DNA of 64,000 bases from JAEUPI01 sp044222685 (GCA_044222685.1 JBGAMU010000001.1:1-64000), one strand, 5' to 3'. Shown: positions 1 to 9,324, counted from the stretch's first letter. Notes: generated from the sequence alone by a model not told the origin. Translations and numbers: made by a program.

Positions 1-37
1 GAGGCGTTCGGCAGCGCGCAGGCGCTGTCTCTCGTCC

Positions 38-1006
38 TCAGTCGGCGTATTGCCCGGCGGCCTTGATGGCGGGGCCCCACTTGGCGATCTCGGCCTCGAC
101 GAACTTCTTGTGGTCGGCGGGCGCAAGGCGCGCGTCGGTGACGACCACGGCGCCGAGGGCCTCCTGCTTCTTGATGAAGTCGGCATCCTTGAGCGAGTTG
201 CGCAGCGCGGCGTTGACCTTGTCGACCACGGCCTTCGGCGTGCCCTTGGGGGCGTACATGCCGTGCCAGATGCTGACGTTGAAGCCTTTCAGCCCCGACT
301 CATCGAGCGTCGGCAGCTTGGCCAGCGCCGGCGTCGTCAGGCGCTTGGTGGTCGTGACCGCGAAGGCCTTGACCTTGCCGCCCTCGATCTGGCTCGACGT
401 ATTGGTGGTCTGATCGCACATGATGTCGACCTGGCCGCCGAGCAGGTCGGTCATTGCAGGGCCGGTGCCCTTGTACGGCACGGTGGTCATGTCGACCTTC
501 AGGCTTTGCTGGAACAGCAGGCCGCACAGGTGCGAGGCGGCACCGAGGCCGGCATTGGCCAGGTTGATCTTGCCCTTGTTGGCCTCGATCCACTTCATCA
601 GCTCGGCATAGTTGCTGGCCGGCAGCGAGGGGCGGCCGATCAGCGTCATCGGCACGTCGTTGACCATGCCGAGGTACTCGAAGTCGTCGAGCACCTTGAA
701 CGGCAGGTTGCGGTACAGCGCGGGCGAGGTGGCCATGCCGATGTGATGCAGCAGCATCGTGTAGCCGTCGGGGGCGGCCTTGGCCACCTTGTTGGCGCCC
801 AGCGTGCCGCCGGCACCGCCGACGTTCTCGATGATGACCGTCTGCTTGAGCTCCTTGCCGAGCACCACGCCGAGGTCGCGCGCGACCTTGTCGGTGGGCC
901 CGCCGGCGGCGAACGGAACGACGATGGTGATCGGCTTGTCGGGGTACTCGGCCCAGGCCAGCGACGTGGCCAGCGCGGCGGCGGCGAACAGCGTGATGCG
1001 CTTCAT
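38..1006 (-). CDS. Bug-family (TctC) periplasmic tricarboxylate-type solute receptor
   Basis: Predicted secreted solute-binding protein of 322 residues of the Bug/TctC family, which bind carboxylates or other small organic solutes in the periplasm. The sequence starts with a typical Sec signal peptide (MKRITLFAAAALATSLAWA, cleavage expected before EYPDKP). It then shows the family's opening signature PITIVVPFAAGGPTD near residues 25-40 and the ENVGGAGGTLGA ligand-loop motif near 60-72. Length is normal for the family. A GAGGAG ribosome-binding site lies just upstream of the ATG. No TctA/TctB membrane partners are adjacent, which is usual for the many orphan Bug receptors of Burkholderiales. 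The ligand cannot be told from sequence. The gene follows the FAD/Fe-S dehydrogenase on the same strand after a 141-base gap, so co-transcription is possible but unproven. Confidence 0.93.
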   Translation of the reverse strand: MKRITLFAAAALATSLAWAEYPDKPITIVVPFAAGGPTDKVARDLGVVLGKELKQTVIIENVGGAGGTLGANKVAKAAPDGYTMLLHHIGMATSPALYRNLPFKVLDDFEYLGMVNDVPMTLIGRPSLPASNYAELMKWIEANKGKINLANAGLGAASHLCGLLFQQSLKVDMTTVPYKGTGPAMTDLLGGQVDIMCDQTTNTSSQIEGGKVKAFAVTTTKRLTTPALAKLPTLDESGLKGFNVSIWHGMYAPKGTPKAVVDKVNAALRNSLKDADFIKKQEALGAVVVTDARLAPADHKKFVEAEIAKWGPAIKAAGQYAD

Positions 1007-1147
1007 GCGGATGTCTCCTCGAACGAAATGGGGAAGTCGACGGGGTCGGGAATGGGCGGCATGCTAGGTGCCGGGCGACGCACCTGCAACGCGGGAACTA
1101 CGTACGGCGACGACCGGACTGGCCCGGGTTTGATCTGGATCCCGGAT

Positions 1148-4100
1148 TCACGCGGGCGTTCCGCCGGCCAGATGATCGGCCAGCACCCGGGCCACGTGAA
1201 GCGCCACGCGGCCCGTGCCGCTGCCGATCTGGTGGCGGCAGCTGGTGCCGTCGGCGACGATGATCGCGTCGGGGGCCGCGCGCACAGCCGGCAGCAGCGC
1301 CGCTTCGGCCATCTGGCGCGAAACGCTCAGGTGCGCAGCCTCGTAGCCGAAGCTGCCGGCCATGCCGCAACAAGAACTCTCGATCGCCGCCACGTCGGCA
1401 CCGGGCAGACGCCTGAGCAGCGCGAGCACGGGTTCGAATGCGCCGAATGCCTTCTGGTGGCAATGCCCGTGCACGCGAATCGGACGCTGAGGCGTCGCGA
1501 AGGCGGGCGCGAAACGGCCCGCCACGGCCTCGCGCTCGAGGAACTCCTCGAACAACAGTGCCTGCTGCGACACCGTGCGCGCCGCCGGTCCGAGGCCCAT
1601 CACCAGCAACTCGTCGCGCAGCGTCAGCAGGCACGAGGGCTCGAGCCCCACGATCGCCAGACCGCGCTCGGCCAGCGGCGCCAGCGCATCGACCAGCTGG
1701 CGGCCCTTGGCACGCGCGGCCTCCACGTCGCCCACCGACAAGTGGGTGCGGCCGCAGCACAGCCGCTCGCCCCTGGCGCCCTGCGCCACATGCACCGCGT
1801 AGCCGCCGGCGCGCAGCACGCGCACCGCGGCATGCAGGTTCTCGGGCTCGAAACAGTCGTCGAAGGTGTCGACCCACAACACCACGCCCTTGTCGGCGGC
1901 CAGCAGCTGCTCGCGCGAGGCAAGGCCCAGGCCCTGCAGCGAACGCCAGAACGTGTCGCGGCGCCAGGCGGGCAGCTGCCGCTCGGCCGCGATGCCGGTG
2001 GTGCGCTGCATCTGCCGCGCCAGCCAGCCCCAGTGATTGCGCAGATTGGCCAGCGGCGCGAACCGGCTCGCCAGCCGTGCGTAGTCGGGCATGCTGCCGA
2101 TCAACCGGTCGCGCCAGCTGGCGCCGTGGCGCCGCCGGCGTTGCGCGAGCACCTCGATCTTCATACGCGCCATGTCGACGCCGGTGGGGCACTCGCGGCG
2201 ACAGCCCTTGCAGCTGACGCACAATTCGAGCGCATCGTGCACCGCCTGGCCAGTCAGTGCACCCGGCCCGAGCTGGCCCGAGAGCGCGAGGCGCAGCGTG
2301 TTCGCGCGTCCGCGCGTGAGGTGCCGTTCGTCGCGTGTGACGCGGTAGCTCGGGCACAGGGTGCCGGCGTCGAACTTGCGGCAGTGGCCGTTGTTGTTGC
2401 ACATCTCGACCGCCTTGGCGAAGCCGCCGGTCACGTCGCCGCCGCTGCCGGGCTCGGTGATGGCCTCGGTGCGCGGATCGTTCTGCACGTTCCAGGCCGA
2501 CCAGTCGAGTGCGCTCTTGATCTCGATCGTGCGGTAGCCGGGCGGATAGCGGAACAGCGACGCATCGTCCATCTTCGGCGGGTCGACGATGCGGTTCGGA
2601 CAGAACAGGTTGTCCGGGTCGAGCTCGCGCTTGATCGCGCGGAACGCATCGTTCAGGCGCGGACCGAACTGCCATTCGATCCATTCGCCACGGCAAAGCC
2701 CGTCGCCATGCTCGCCGCTGTAGGCCCCCTTGAAGCGGCGCACCAGCGCGCTGGCCTCGTCGGCGATCGCGCGCATCCTGGAGGCGCCGTCGCGACGCAT
2801 GTCGAGGATCGGTCGTACATGCAGCGTGCCCACCGAGGCATGCGCATACCAGGTGCCGCGGGTGCCGTGACGCGCGAAGACGTCGGTGAGCGCGTCGGTG
2901 TACTCGGCCAGATGCTCCAGCGGCACCGCGCAGTCCTCGATGAAGCTCACTGGCTTGCCGTCGCCCTTGAGGCTCATCATGATGTTCAGCCCGGCCTTGC
3001 GCACCTCCCACAAGGCCTTCTGCGCGGTCTCGTCCGGCATCTGCACGACGCGGCCGCCGGTGCCGAGGTCGCCCACCAGTGCCACCAGCGACGACAGCTG
3101 CGCGAGCAAGGCCTTGCGGTCCTCGCCCGAGAACTCCACCAGCAGGATCGCCTCGGGCTCGCCTTCGAGCGCCGATTCGATGACCGGCCGGAAGGACGGG
3201 TTGGCACGGGCCAGCTCGATCATCGTGCGGTCGACGAGTTCCACCGCCGTGGGCTTCAGCGTCACGATGTGCTGAGCGCTGGCCATGGCGTCGTGAAAGC
3301 GCGCGAAGTTCGCGATGCCCAGCACCTTGTGTGCGGGCAGCGGGCTCAAGCTCAGCGTCAGCGAGCGCGTGAATCCGAGCGTGCCCTCGGCGCCGACGAA
3401 CAAGTGCGCCAGGTTCACCGAGCCGTCTGCGGTGTAGGGCCTCTCGCCGGCCGGTCGGAAGATGTCGAGGTTGTAGCCGCCCACGCGCCGCATTGCACGT
3501 GGCCAGCGCGCCTCGATCTCGTCGGCCTGCGCCTCGGCCAGGCCGCGCACGAAGTGCCCGATGCGGGCCGCGCGGCCGCGGCAGCGTTCGAGCGTCTCGA
3601 AGCGATGGCTGTGGCCGTCGGCCAGCCACATTTCGCAGCCGAGCACGTTGTGCACCATGTTGCCGTAGGCGATCGAGCGCGAGCCGCAGCTGTTGTTGCC
3701 GGCCATGCCGCCCAGCGTGGCCTGCGCGCTGGTGGACACGTCGACCGGGTACCACAGGCCCTGGCGCTTGAGCATCGCGTTCAGGTGGTCGAGCACCAGT
3801 CCGGGCTGCACCGTCGCGCGTCGGTGCGCGGCGTCGACCTCGAGCACCTGGCGCAGATGCTTGCTGGCATCGATGACCAGGCTCGCCCCCACGGTCTGCC
3901 CGCACTGGCTGGTGCCGGCACCGCGCGGCAGCACCGGCACACGCAGGTCGCGCGCGATGTCGATCGCCACATGCACGTCGGCATCGTCGACCGGCACGCA
4001 GACGCCGAGAGGCATCACCTGATAGATCGACGCGTCGGTGGCGTAGCGGCCCCGCGACGCCGCGTCGAACATCACCTCGCCGCGCAGTTCGCGGCGCAGC

Positions 4101-4180
4101 CGCTGCTCGAGTCGGACGGCTGTGTCGGTGCGTGTGGAGTCCGTGTTTCTGGGTTGCGCGTGAGGGGTTCGGGAATCCAT
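1148..4180 (-). CDS. FAD/Fe-S 2-hydroxyacid dehydrogenase, YdiJ-type fused protein
   Basis: Large flavoprotein of 1010 residues that combines an FAD-linked oxidase with an Fe-S electron-transfer half. The N-terminal FAD-binding domain carries PRGAGTSQCGQTVGASLVID near residues 90-110. The FAD-oxidase C-terminal domain has the HGDGLCRGEW motif around residue 500. Then come a ferredoxin-like region with cysteine clusters CNNNGHCRKFDAGTLCP and CVSCKGCRRECPTG, and two CCG-type modules (CCGRTHLSVGD and SSCCGMAGSFGYEA). This architecture and length match E. coli YdiJ, a D-2-hydroxyacid (probably D-2-hydroxyglutarate or D-lactate type) dehydrogenase; the substrate here is inference. The gene is divergent from a serine-glyoxylate-type aminotransferase with only 73 bases between the starts, which hints at linked 2-oxo/2-hydroxyacid metabolism. 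Confidence 0.88.
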   Translation of the reverse strand: MDSRTPHAQPRNTDSTRTDTAVRLEQRLRRELRGEVMFDAASRGRYATDASIYQVMPLGVCVPVDDADVHVAIDIARDLRVPVLPRGAGTSQCGQTVGASLVIDASKHLRQVLEVDAAHRRATVQPGLVLDHLNAMLKRQGLWYPVDVSTSAQATLGGMAGNNSCGSRSIAYGNMVHNVLGCEMWLADGHSHRFETLERCRGRAARIGHFVRGLAEAQADEIEARWPRAMRRVGGYNLDIFRPAGERPYTADGSVNLAHLFVGAEGTLGFTRSLTLSLSPLPAHKVLGIANFARFHDAMASAQHIVTLKPTAVELVDRTMIELARANPSFRPVIESALEGEPEAILLVEFSGEDRKALLAQLSSLVALVGDLGTGGRVVQMPDETAQKALWEVRKAGLNIMMSLKGDGKPVSFIEDCAVPLEHLAEYTDALTDVFARHGTRGTWYAHASVGTLHVRPILDMRRDGASRMRAIADEASALVRRFKGAYSGEHGDGLCRGEWIEWQFGPRLNDAFRAIKRELDPDNLFCPNRIVDPPKMDDASLFRYPPGYRTIEIKSALDWSAWNVQNDPRTEAITEPGSGGDVTGGFAKAVEMCNNNGHCRKFDAGTLCPSYRVTRDERHLTRGRANTLRLALSGQLGPGALTGQAVHDALELCVSCKGCRRECPTGVDMARMKIEVLAQRRRRHGASWRDRLIGSMPDYARLASRFAPLANLRNHWGWLARQMQRTTGIAAERQLPAWRRDTFWRSLQGLGLASREQLLAADKGVVLWVDTFDDCFEPENLHAAVRVLRAGGYAVHVAQGARGERLCCGRTHLSVGDVEAARAKGRQLVDALAPLAERGLAIVGLEPSCLLTLRDELLVMGLGPAARTVSQQALLFEEFLEREAVAGRFAPAFATPQRPIRVHGHCHQKAFGAFEPVLALLRRLPGADVAAIESSCCGMAGSFGYEAAHLSVSRQMAEAALLPAVRAAPDAIIVADGTSCRHQIGSGTGRVALHVARVLADHLAGGTPA

Positions 4181-4253
4181 GCGCTCAAGGTTGGAATCGG
4201 CATGCCATCATGCAGTGCATTGTCGTCCCGTGCGTATCGAAAGGTCCGGCCCC

Positions 4254-5495
4254 ATGATTCCGCTCGACCAGCATCCCAGCGGCCGCCACTTTCTGCAGAT
4301 TCCGGGTCCGAGCCCGGTGCCCGATCGTGTGCTGCGTGCGATGAGCCTGCCGACGATCGATCACCGCGGTCCGGAATTCGCCGTGCTCGGCAAGAAGGTC
4401 ATTGCCGGCTTGCAGCAGGTGTTCCAGACGCAGCATCCGGTGGCGATCTATCCGGCCAGCGGCACCGGCGCGTGGGAGGCCGCGCTTGCCAACACGCTGA
4501 GCCCGGGCGACGCGGTGCTGATGTTCGAGACCGGCCAGTTCGCCGCGCTGTGGCAGAAGATGGCGTTGCGCCTGGGCCTGAAGCCGGAGTTTCTGAGCCT
4601 GCCGGGCGTTTGTGCCGAGACCGACCTGCCGAACGGCTGGCGTCGTGGCGTCGATGCCGGCCTTATCGAGCAGCGGCTGCGCGCCGATGGCGGGCATGCG
4701 ATCCGCGCCGTCTGCGTGGTGCACAACGAAACCAGTACCGGCGTTACCAGCGACATCGCCTCGGTGCGCCGCGCGATCGATGCTGCCAGGCACCCGGCGC
4801 TGCTGATGGTGGACACGATCTCGGGCTTGGCCAGCGCCGACTACCGCCACGACGCATGGGGCGTCGACGTCACGATCAGCGGCTCGCAGAAGGGCTTGAT
4901 GCTGCCGCCGGGCATCAGCTTCAATGCGCTGAGCCCCAAGGCGCTGGCCGCGAGCCAGACGGCGAAGCTTCCGCGCAGCTTCTGGGCCTGGGACGAGATC
5001 GTCGAGATGAACAGGGGCGGCTACTGGCCCTACACGCCGAACACCAACCTGCTGTACGGCCTGTCGGAGGCGCTCGACATCATTCTCGAGCAGGGGCTGC
5101 CGGCGGTGTTTGCGCGCCATCGGCGTTGGGCCGAAGGCGTGCGCGCTGCGGTCCGCGCCTGGGGCCTGCCGATCCAGTGCGCCGATCCGGCCGTCTATTC
5201 GCCGGTGCTCACCGGCGTGGTCACGCCGCCCGGCGTGGATGCGGATGCCTTGAGACAGCTGATCCATCGCCGCTTCGACCTTTCGCTGGGCACCGGCCTC
5301 GGCAAGGTCAAGGGGCGCATGTTCCGTATCGGACATCTCGGCGACAGCAACGACCTGACCTTGCTGGCCACGCTGGCCGGCGTGGAGATGGGCCTGAAGC
5401 TGCATGGCGTGCCGGTGGCCGGCAGCGGCGTGCAGGCGGCGATGGAGTACTTTGCCGCGCATCCGCAGAACGCGTCGCTGAAGGCGGCGGCCTGA
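4254..5495 (+). CDS. class V aminotransferase, serine/alanine-glyoxylate type
   Basis: PLP-dependent aminotransferase of 413 residues, fold type I, class V. It resembles serine-glyoxylate aminotransferase, which converts serine and glyoxylate to hydroxypyruvate and glycine. Visible motifs are the N-terminal IPGPSPVPDRVLRAM, the PLP-binding SGTGAWEAAL loop, the VDTISGLAS aspartate and the Schiff-base lysine in SGSQKGLMLPPG (Lys213). The reading frame is open upstream to 4179, but the ATG at 4254 fits the family N-terminus and the short divergent promoter gap, so I prefer it. Alanine-glyoxylate or related activities cannot be excluded from sequence. The closing gap to the convergent chemotaxis gene is about 70 bases and holds no convincing terminator. 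Confidence 0.9.
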   Translation: MIPLDQHPSGRHFLQIPGPSPVPDRVLRAMSLPTIDHRGPEFAVLGKKVIAGLQQVFQTQHPVAIYPASGTGAWEAALANTLSPGDAVLMFETGQFAALWQKMALRLGLKPEFLSLPGVCAETDLPNGWRRGVDAGLIEQRLRADGGHAIRAVCVVHNETSTGVTSDIASVRRAIDAARHPALLMVDTISGLASADYRHDAWGVDVTISGSQKGLMLPPGISFNALSPKALAASQTAKLPRSFWAWDEIVEMNRGGYWPYTPNTNLLYGLSEALDIILEQGLPAVFARHRRWAEGVRAAVRAWGLPIQCADPAVYSPVLTGVVTPPGVDADALRQLIHRRFDLSLGTGLGKVKGRMFRIGHLGDSNDLTLLATLAGVEMGLKLHGVPVAGSGVQAAMEYFAAHPQNASLKAAA

Positions 5496-5565
5496 AACGC
5501 AGGCGCCCGCGTTCGTTCAACGGGCGCGGCGCGTCGTAGCCCGACGACGCAGCCGATTGCGGGGA

Positions 5566-7587
5566 TCAGCCGCGCGCGGACGGCAGCCTGAACTTGGCCA
5601 CCTGGGCGGCCATGTCCTTCGCCTGATCCTTCAACGCCTCGGCCGCGGCCGCGGTCTGCTCGACCAGCGCGCTGTTCTGCTGGGTCATGCGGTCGAGCTC
5701 CTGCACCGAGGCGCCGACCTGGGCCACGCCGGTGCTCTGCTCGGCCGAAGCCTGCGAGATGCTGCTCACCAGCTCGTTGATCTGGCGCGCGTTGTCGACC
5801 AGCTGACGCATCGTGTCGCCGGCGCCCTGAACGATGCGCGCGCCGGATTCGACGCGTCCGACGCTCTCGGTGATCAGTTCGGCGATCTCCTTCGCCGCCG
5901 CAGCGCTGCGCTGCGCCAGCGAGCGCACCTCGCCGGCCACCACCGCGAAGCCTCGGCCCTGCTCGCCGGCACGGGCCGCCTCGACGGCGGCATTGAGCGC
6001 CAGGATGTTGGTCTGGAAGGCGATGCCGTCGATGGTGCCGATGATCTCGTTGATGCGGCTCGACGACGTGTGGATCTCCTGCATGGTCGAGACCATCGAG
6101 CCGATCACCTGTCCTCCCTGCGCGGCGGACTCGGCATTGCCGTGCGCCACGGTCGACGCCTGGTGCGACATGTCGGCCGTCTGTTTCACGGTGGCGGCGA
6201 TCTGCTCCATCGACGAGGCGCTCTCCTCGAGGTTCGACGCCGTCTGCTCGGTGCGGGCCGCGAGATCGGAGGCACCCATCGAGATCTCGGTGCTCGCGTG
6301 AACCAGCGACTCGGACGCATCGCGCACGCGGCTGACGATGCCGCGCAGCGAGGCCTGCATGTCGGCCAGCGTGTGCATCAGCCGGGCGGCCTCGTCGCCG
6401 CCCCAGGGGCGGGGCGAGGTGGTGAGATCACCGTCGGTCATCGCGACCAGGTGCTTGCGCACCTCTTTCAGGCCACCGTCGACGACCAGATAGAACGCAT
6501 AGAACAGATAGGCCGCCAGCGCCAGCGTCACGAGCAACAGGGCCACCACCGCCAGGCGCTTGCGCCCCAGCGTGTCGAGCCGGGCCTGGAGCAACCGATC
6601 CAGCTCGGCCATGCCATCGCGGCGCAGGCCGCGCAAGGCCTGCAAGGCGGCCGACGACGCCGCGTCGAACTCCGGGGTGGCCTGGCCGGTGCTGGCATTG
6701 AAGAGCACGGTCGAGGTCATGTCCAGCGCTTGGGCGGTCAGCTTGACCGCCTCCTGCGGCTTGACCTGCAGTAATCCATCCGGGCGCGCGGCAGCCGAGC
6801 GTGCGATGCCCTCGACGATCTCGTCGCCGTGCACGCGGGCGAAGTACGAATACGCGTACATCTGCTGCGCAGCGCTCGCGGGAATCTTGTCGCGATGGGT
6901 CACCCAGGCGACCAGGGCCTGCATGCGCGACAGGTGTTCGATCACCTGCGGAACGACGTCGGTCGTCGTGATCATCAGGTGGTAGCTGTCGGCGTCGGGG
7001 TCCAGTGCGAGCGTCGAGTGGTTCACCACGTCGCTCGCCAGCTTGGTCAGCGCGTCGGCGTAGGCGTTGTAGGACTCGGCCACGTTGTCGGGCGTCAGCG
7101 AGCGGCCGCGCAGCGCCGCCAGCGCGGCGTCGAGGTCCTTGGCCACGTTGTCGAGCCCGATTGCCGGGCCATGTTCCACCATGACCTTGCGTGCAAAGAT
7201 CGCCAGGGCATCGAGTTCGGCCACGTCCTGTTGCGGCGTCTTGCTGGCCATCACGCGGCTGCGTTGCGTTTCCACCGCGTCGATCAGCGGCGACAACGCC
7301 TGCAGGATCGCCACGCCCTCGCGCTCCATGCGGGTGACGCCGATGGATGCGGCGATGGCGCTGAAGTACGACCACGACAGCACCAGCAACGGCACCATGA
7401 AGGACAGCGAGATCAACGCGGCCTTCGAGCGGAAGCGCAGGGCGCGGAACAGCCGCACGCCGATCGCCCAGATGCCGTGGTACTGGAAGAACTCGAAGAT
7501 CGTCAACCCGGTCGCCGCGGAGCGGGGCTGGAGCGCCGCGGTGGGACCGGGCGTGGGGTTCGTGGCGGCAAGCAGAGCCATGGGCAC
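5566..7587 (-). CDS. methyl-accepting chemotaxis protein
   Basis: Chemoreceptor of 673 residues. A long cytoplasmic N-terminal tail of roughly 55 residues precedes the first membrane helix (about residues 56-82). A periplasmic sensor domain of about 260 residues follows, then the second helix (about 345-370, LAVVALLLVTLALAAYLFYA). The C-terminal half holds a HAMP linker and the signalling hairpin with the highly conserved GIAFQTNILALNAAVEAARA tip, which contacts CheA and CheW. The protein ends in KFRLPSARG and lacks a CheR-tethering NWETF-like pentapeptide. The ligand is unknown. The gene stands alone between convergent and tandem metabolic genes, with no che genes nearby. The extended N-terminal tail is longer than usual for the family. 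Confidence 0.94.
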   Translation of the reverse strand: MPMALLAATNPTPGPTAALQPRSAATGLTIFEFFQYHGIWAIGVRLFRALRFRSKAALISLSFMVPLLVLSWSYFSAIAASIGVTRMEREGVAILQALSPLIDAVETQRSRVMASKTPQQDVAELDALAIFARKVMVEHGPAIGLDNVAKDLDAALAALRGRSLTPDNVAESYNAYADALTKLASDVVNHSTLALDPDADSYHLMITTTDVVPQVIEHLSRMQALVAWVTHRDKIPASAAQQMYAYSYFARVHGDEIVEGIARSAAARPDGLLQVKPQEAVKLTAQALDMTSTVLFNASTGQATPEFDAASSAALQALRGLRRDGMAELDRLLQARLDTLGRKRLAVVALLLVTLALAAYLFYAFYLVVDGGLKEVRKHLVAMTDGDLTTSPRPWGGDEAARLMHTLADMQASLRGIVSRVRDASESLVHASTEISMGASDLAARTEQTASNLEESASSMEQIAATVKQTADMSHQASTVAHGNAESAAQGGQVIGSMVSTMQEIHTSSSRINEIIGTIDGIAFQTNILALNAAVEAARAGEQGRGFAVVAGEVRSLAQRSAAAAKEIAELITESVGRVESGARIVQGAGDTMRQLVDNARQINELVSSISQASAEQSTGVAQVGASVQELDRMTQQNSALVEQTAAAAEALKDQAKDMAAQVAKFRLPSARG

Positions 7588-7710
7588 CTCGTGCCCTGCA
7601 GCGGGCCAGGCCGATGCCAGCCCACGGACTGCAGGGTGATGCCGGAATTCTCCCGAGCCGTCAGGCGGTGCAATCGGCGAATTGCGGGGTTGACCGGGCC
7701 TAGTTCGGTC

Positions 7711-8985
7711 TCAGCGATAGCTTCGCGCGTCCTCGATCACCTTGCCGTCGTTGGGCAGGCTGCCCGGAGGTACCAGCAGCACATCGGCGCGCAGTTTCGT
7801 CACGTCGCGCACGGTGGCCGCCAACGCATCGGCCAGGCCCGCGGGCGAACCCGTGACCTCGGCCTTGAAGGTCATGCGGTCGCTCGCCATCTCGCCCTCG
7901 ACCACCACGCGGGCGCGGCCGACTTCGGTGTGCCGGCGCACGATCTCGGCCACCTGACTCGGATGCACGAGCATGCCCCGGACCTTGGTGGTCTGGTCGG
8001 CGCGGCCCATCCACCCCTTGATGCGTGTGGCCGTACGGCCGGTCGGACAGTGGCCCGGCAGCACCGCGGAGAGATCGCCGGTGCCGAAGCGCAGCAATGG
8101 GTAGTCACTCGTCGCCAGCACCGTGACCACGACCTCGCCGACCTCGCCGTCGGGTACCGCATCGTCGGTGCCGGGGCGCACGATCTCGAGCAGCACGCCC
8201 TCGTCGACGACGAGGCCCTCGCGCGACGCCGTCTCGTAGGCGATCAACCCCACGTCGGCCGTGGCATAGGCCTGGTAGCCCTGGATGCCGTGCTCGCGCA
8301 GCCAGTCGCGCAGTGAAGGCGGAAAGGCCTCGCCGCTGACCAGGGCCTTGGTGATCGAGCGAATGTCGAGCCTGGCCTCCTCGGCCTTCTCGAGCAGGAT
8401 CTTCAGGAAGCTCGGCGTGCCGATGTATCCATGCGGCCGCAGATCCGCGGCGGCCTGCAGCTGCAGTTCGGTGTTGCCCACGCCACCAGCGAACGTGGTG
8501 CAGCCGATCGCCTGCGCGCCGCCTTCCATCATCGCGCCGGCCGGCGTGAGGTGGTAGCTGAAGCTGCAATGCACCAGGTCGCCGGCGCGGAAGCCCGCGG
8601 CCCAGATCGCACGCGCCATGCGCCAGTAGTCGCCGAGCGTGCCTTCGGGCTCGTAGATCGGACCCGGCGACTGGAACACACGTCGCGCGCCGCTGGCGGC
8701 GCGCATGCCGCGCCAGCCGATCGCGCTGTAGCCGCCCAGCGGATCCCATGGGGTGGACGCGCGCTGGGATTGCTGTCGTTCGTGCAGCTCCCCCTTGCGC
8801 AGCACCGGTATCCGCGCCAGCGCGCTGCGGCTGGTGAGGCTCGAGGCATCGACGCCGGCCAGCCGCTCGGCGCCGCTGGCAGTGCCTTGCGCGCGGCGGA
8901 TCAGTGCGGGCAACGCGGTCAGCGCGGCGGATTCGCGAGCGGCCGGGTCTCGCGTTTCGAGCGCGTCATAGAAGTCATGGCTCAT
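7711..8985 (-). CDS. phenylacetate-CoA ligase-like AMP-forming acyl-CoA ligase
   Basis: ANL-superfamily adenylating enzyme of 424 residues, similar to PaaK and related aryl-CoA ligases. Such enzymes activate a carboxylic acid with ATP and CoA to the CoA thioester. Visible signatures are the YATADVGLIAYE region, LLRFGTGDLSAVLPG (the YRTGD-like ATP/hinge motif), RIKGWMGRADQTTKVRGM and the C-terminal catalytic lysine context NDGKVIEDARSYR. The glycine-rich P-loop of classic PaaK (SSGTTGKP) is not obvious; the corresponding region reads QSPGPIYEPEGTLGD, so the first adenylation motif is degenerate. The gene is the last of the liv/ligase operon, 45 bases after a small unknown gene. The likely role is activating the acid imported by the neighbouring transporter, which is inference. 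Confidence 0.85.
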   Translation of the reverse strand: MSHDFYDALETRDPAARESAALTALPALIRRAQGTASGAERLAGVDASSLTSRSALARIPVLRKGELHERQQSQRASTPWDPLGGYSAIGWRGMRAASGARRVFQSPGPIYEPEGTLGDYWRMARAIWAAGFRAGDLVHCSFSYHLTPAGAMMEGGAQAIGCTTFAGGVGNTELQLQAAADLRPHGYIGTPSFLKILLEKAEEARLDIRSITKALVSGEAFPPSLRDWLREHGIQGYQAYATADVGLIAYETASREGLVVDEGVLLEIVRPGTDDAVPDGEVGEVVVTVLATSDYPLLRFGTGDLSAVLPGHCPTGRTATRIKGWMGRADQTTKVRGMLVHPSQVAEIVRRHTEVGRARVVVEGEMASDRMTFKAEVTGSPAGLADALAATVRDVTKLRADVLLVPPGSLPNDGKVIEDARSYR

Positions 8986-9030
8986 GGGGTCATCCCTTGG
9001 GGCGGCCTGACGTACACAGGCCCTGCCGAT

Positions 9031-9324
9031 TCAATCGTCGTTTTGCCAGCGGGCGAGCCGCTTCTTGATCTCGTCGACCCATTTGCGCTGGTCGGCGGCA
9101 GACCTCAATGTGGCCTTGTCCCATTCGGGCGTGATGGCGAGCCGGCGCGCGATGCGCAGCTGGATCGTGCTGCCGTCGACCTGCCACTCGACCACCCGCT
9201 TGCCGCGCAGTTCGGCTCCGTTGCCGCGCTCGGCGAGCTGCAGATCGCGCAGCGCGCGACGAAGCTGCACCAGCGCCTGCTCCGCGTCGAACGGTGGCGG
9301 GGCGAATCCCCAGTCGTCGCTCAT
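9031..9324 (-). CDS. small conserved-looking protein of unknown function
   Basis: Soluble protein of 97 residues that I do not recognise. It begins MSDDWGFAPPPFDAE; the frame is open further upstream, but this ATG sits just behind livF and gives the sensible small product. The sequence is rich in charged residues and predicted helix, with a short central beta-like stretch (GKRVVEWQVDGSTIQLRIAR) and a basic-tryptophan C-terminus (WVDEIKKRLARWQNDD). It has no signal peptide, membrane segment, cysteine or histidine cluster. It lies between livF (19 bases upstream) and the PaaK-like ligase (45 bases downstream), so it is part of the operon. Function is open; a protein-partner or stability role for the ligase would be guesswork. 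Confidence 0.75.
   Translation of the reverse strand: MSDDWGFAPPPFDAEQALVQLRRALRDLQLAERGNGAELRGKRVVEWQVDGSTIQLRIARRLAITPEWDKATLRSAADQRKWVDEIKKRLARWQNDD

Noticed and set aside
5503..5527. GCGCCCG/CGGGCGC hairpin between the aminotransferase and chemoreceptor genes
   Set aside because: Only 7 bp with an 11-base loop and no T-run on either strand, so not a convincing terminator.
50..5539. A plus-strand open frame of more than 1800 codons
   Set aside because: It runs antisense to the FAD/Fe-S dehydrogenase and out of frame with the aminotransferase. Its translation is low-complexity and rich in Arg, His, Ala and Gly without any domain; high GC with strong codon bias explains the lack of stops.
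7671..7678. GCCGATTG on the minus strand upstream of the chemoreceptor, resembling a flagellar sigma-28 -10 element
   Set aside because: No TAAA-like -35 at the required spacing.
9004..9022. GGCCTG/CAGGCC hairpin before the PaaK-like gene
   Set aside because: Only 6 bp; possibly local structure near the ribosome-binding site but no evidence of function.
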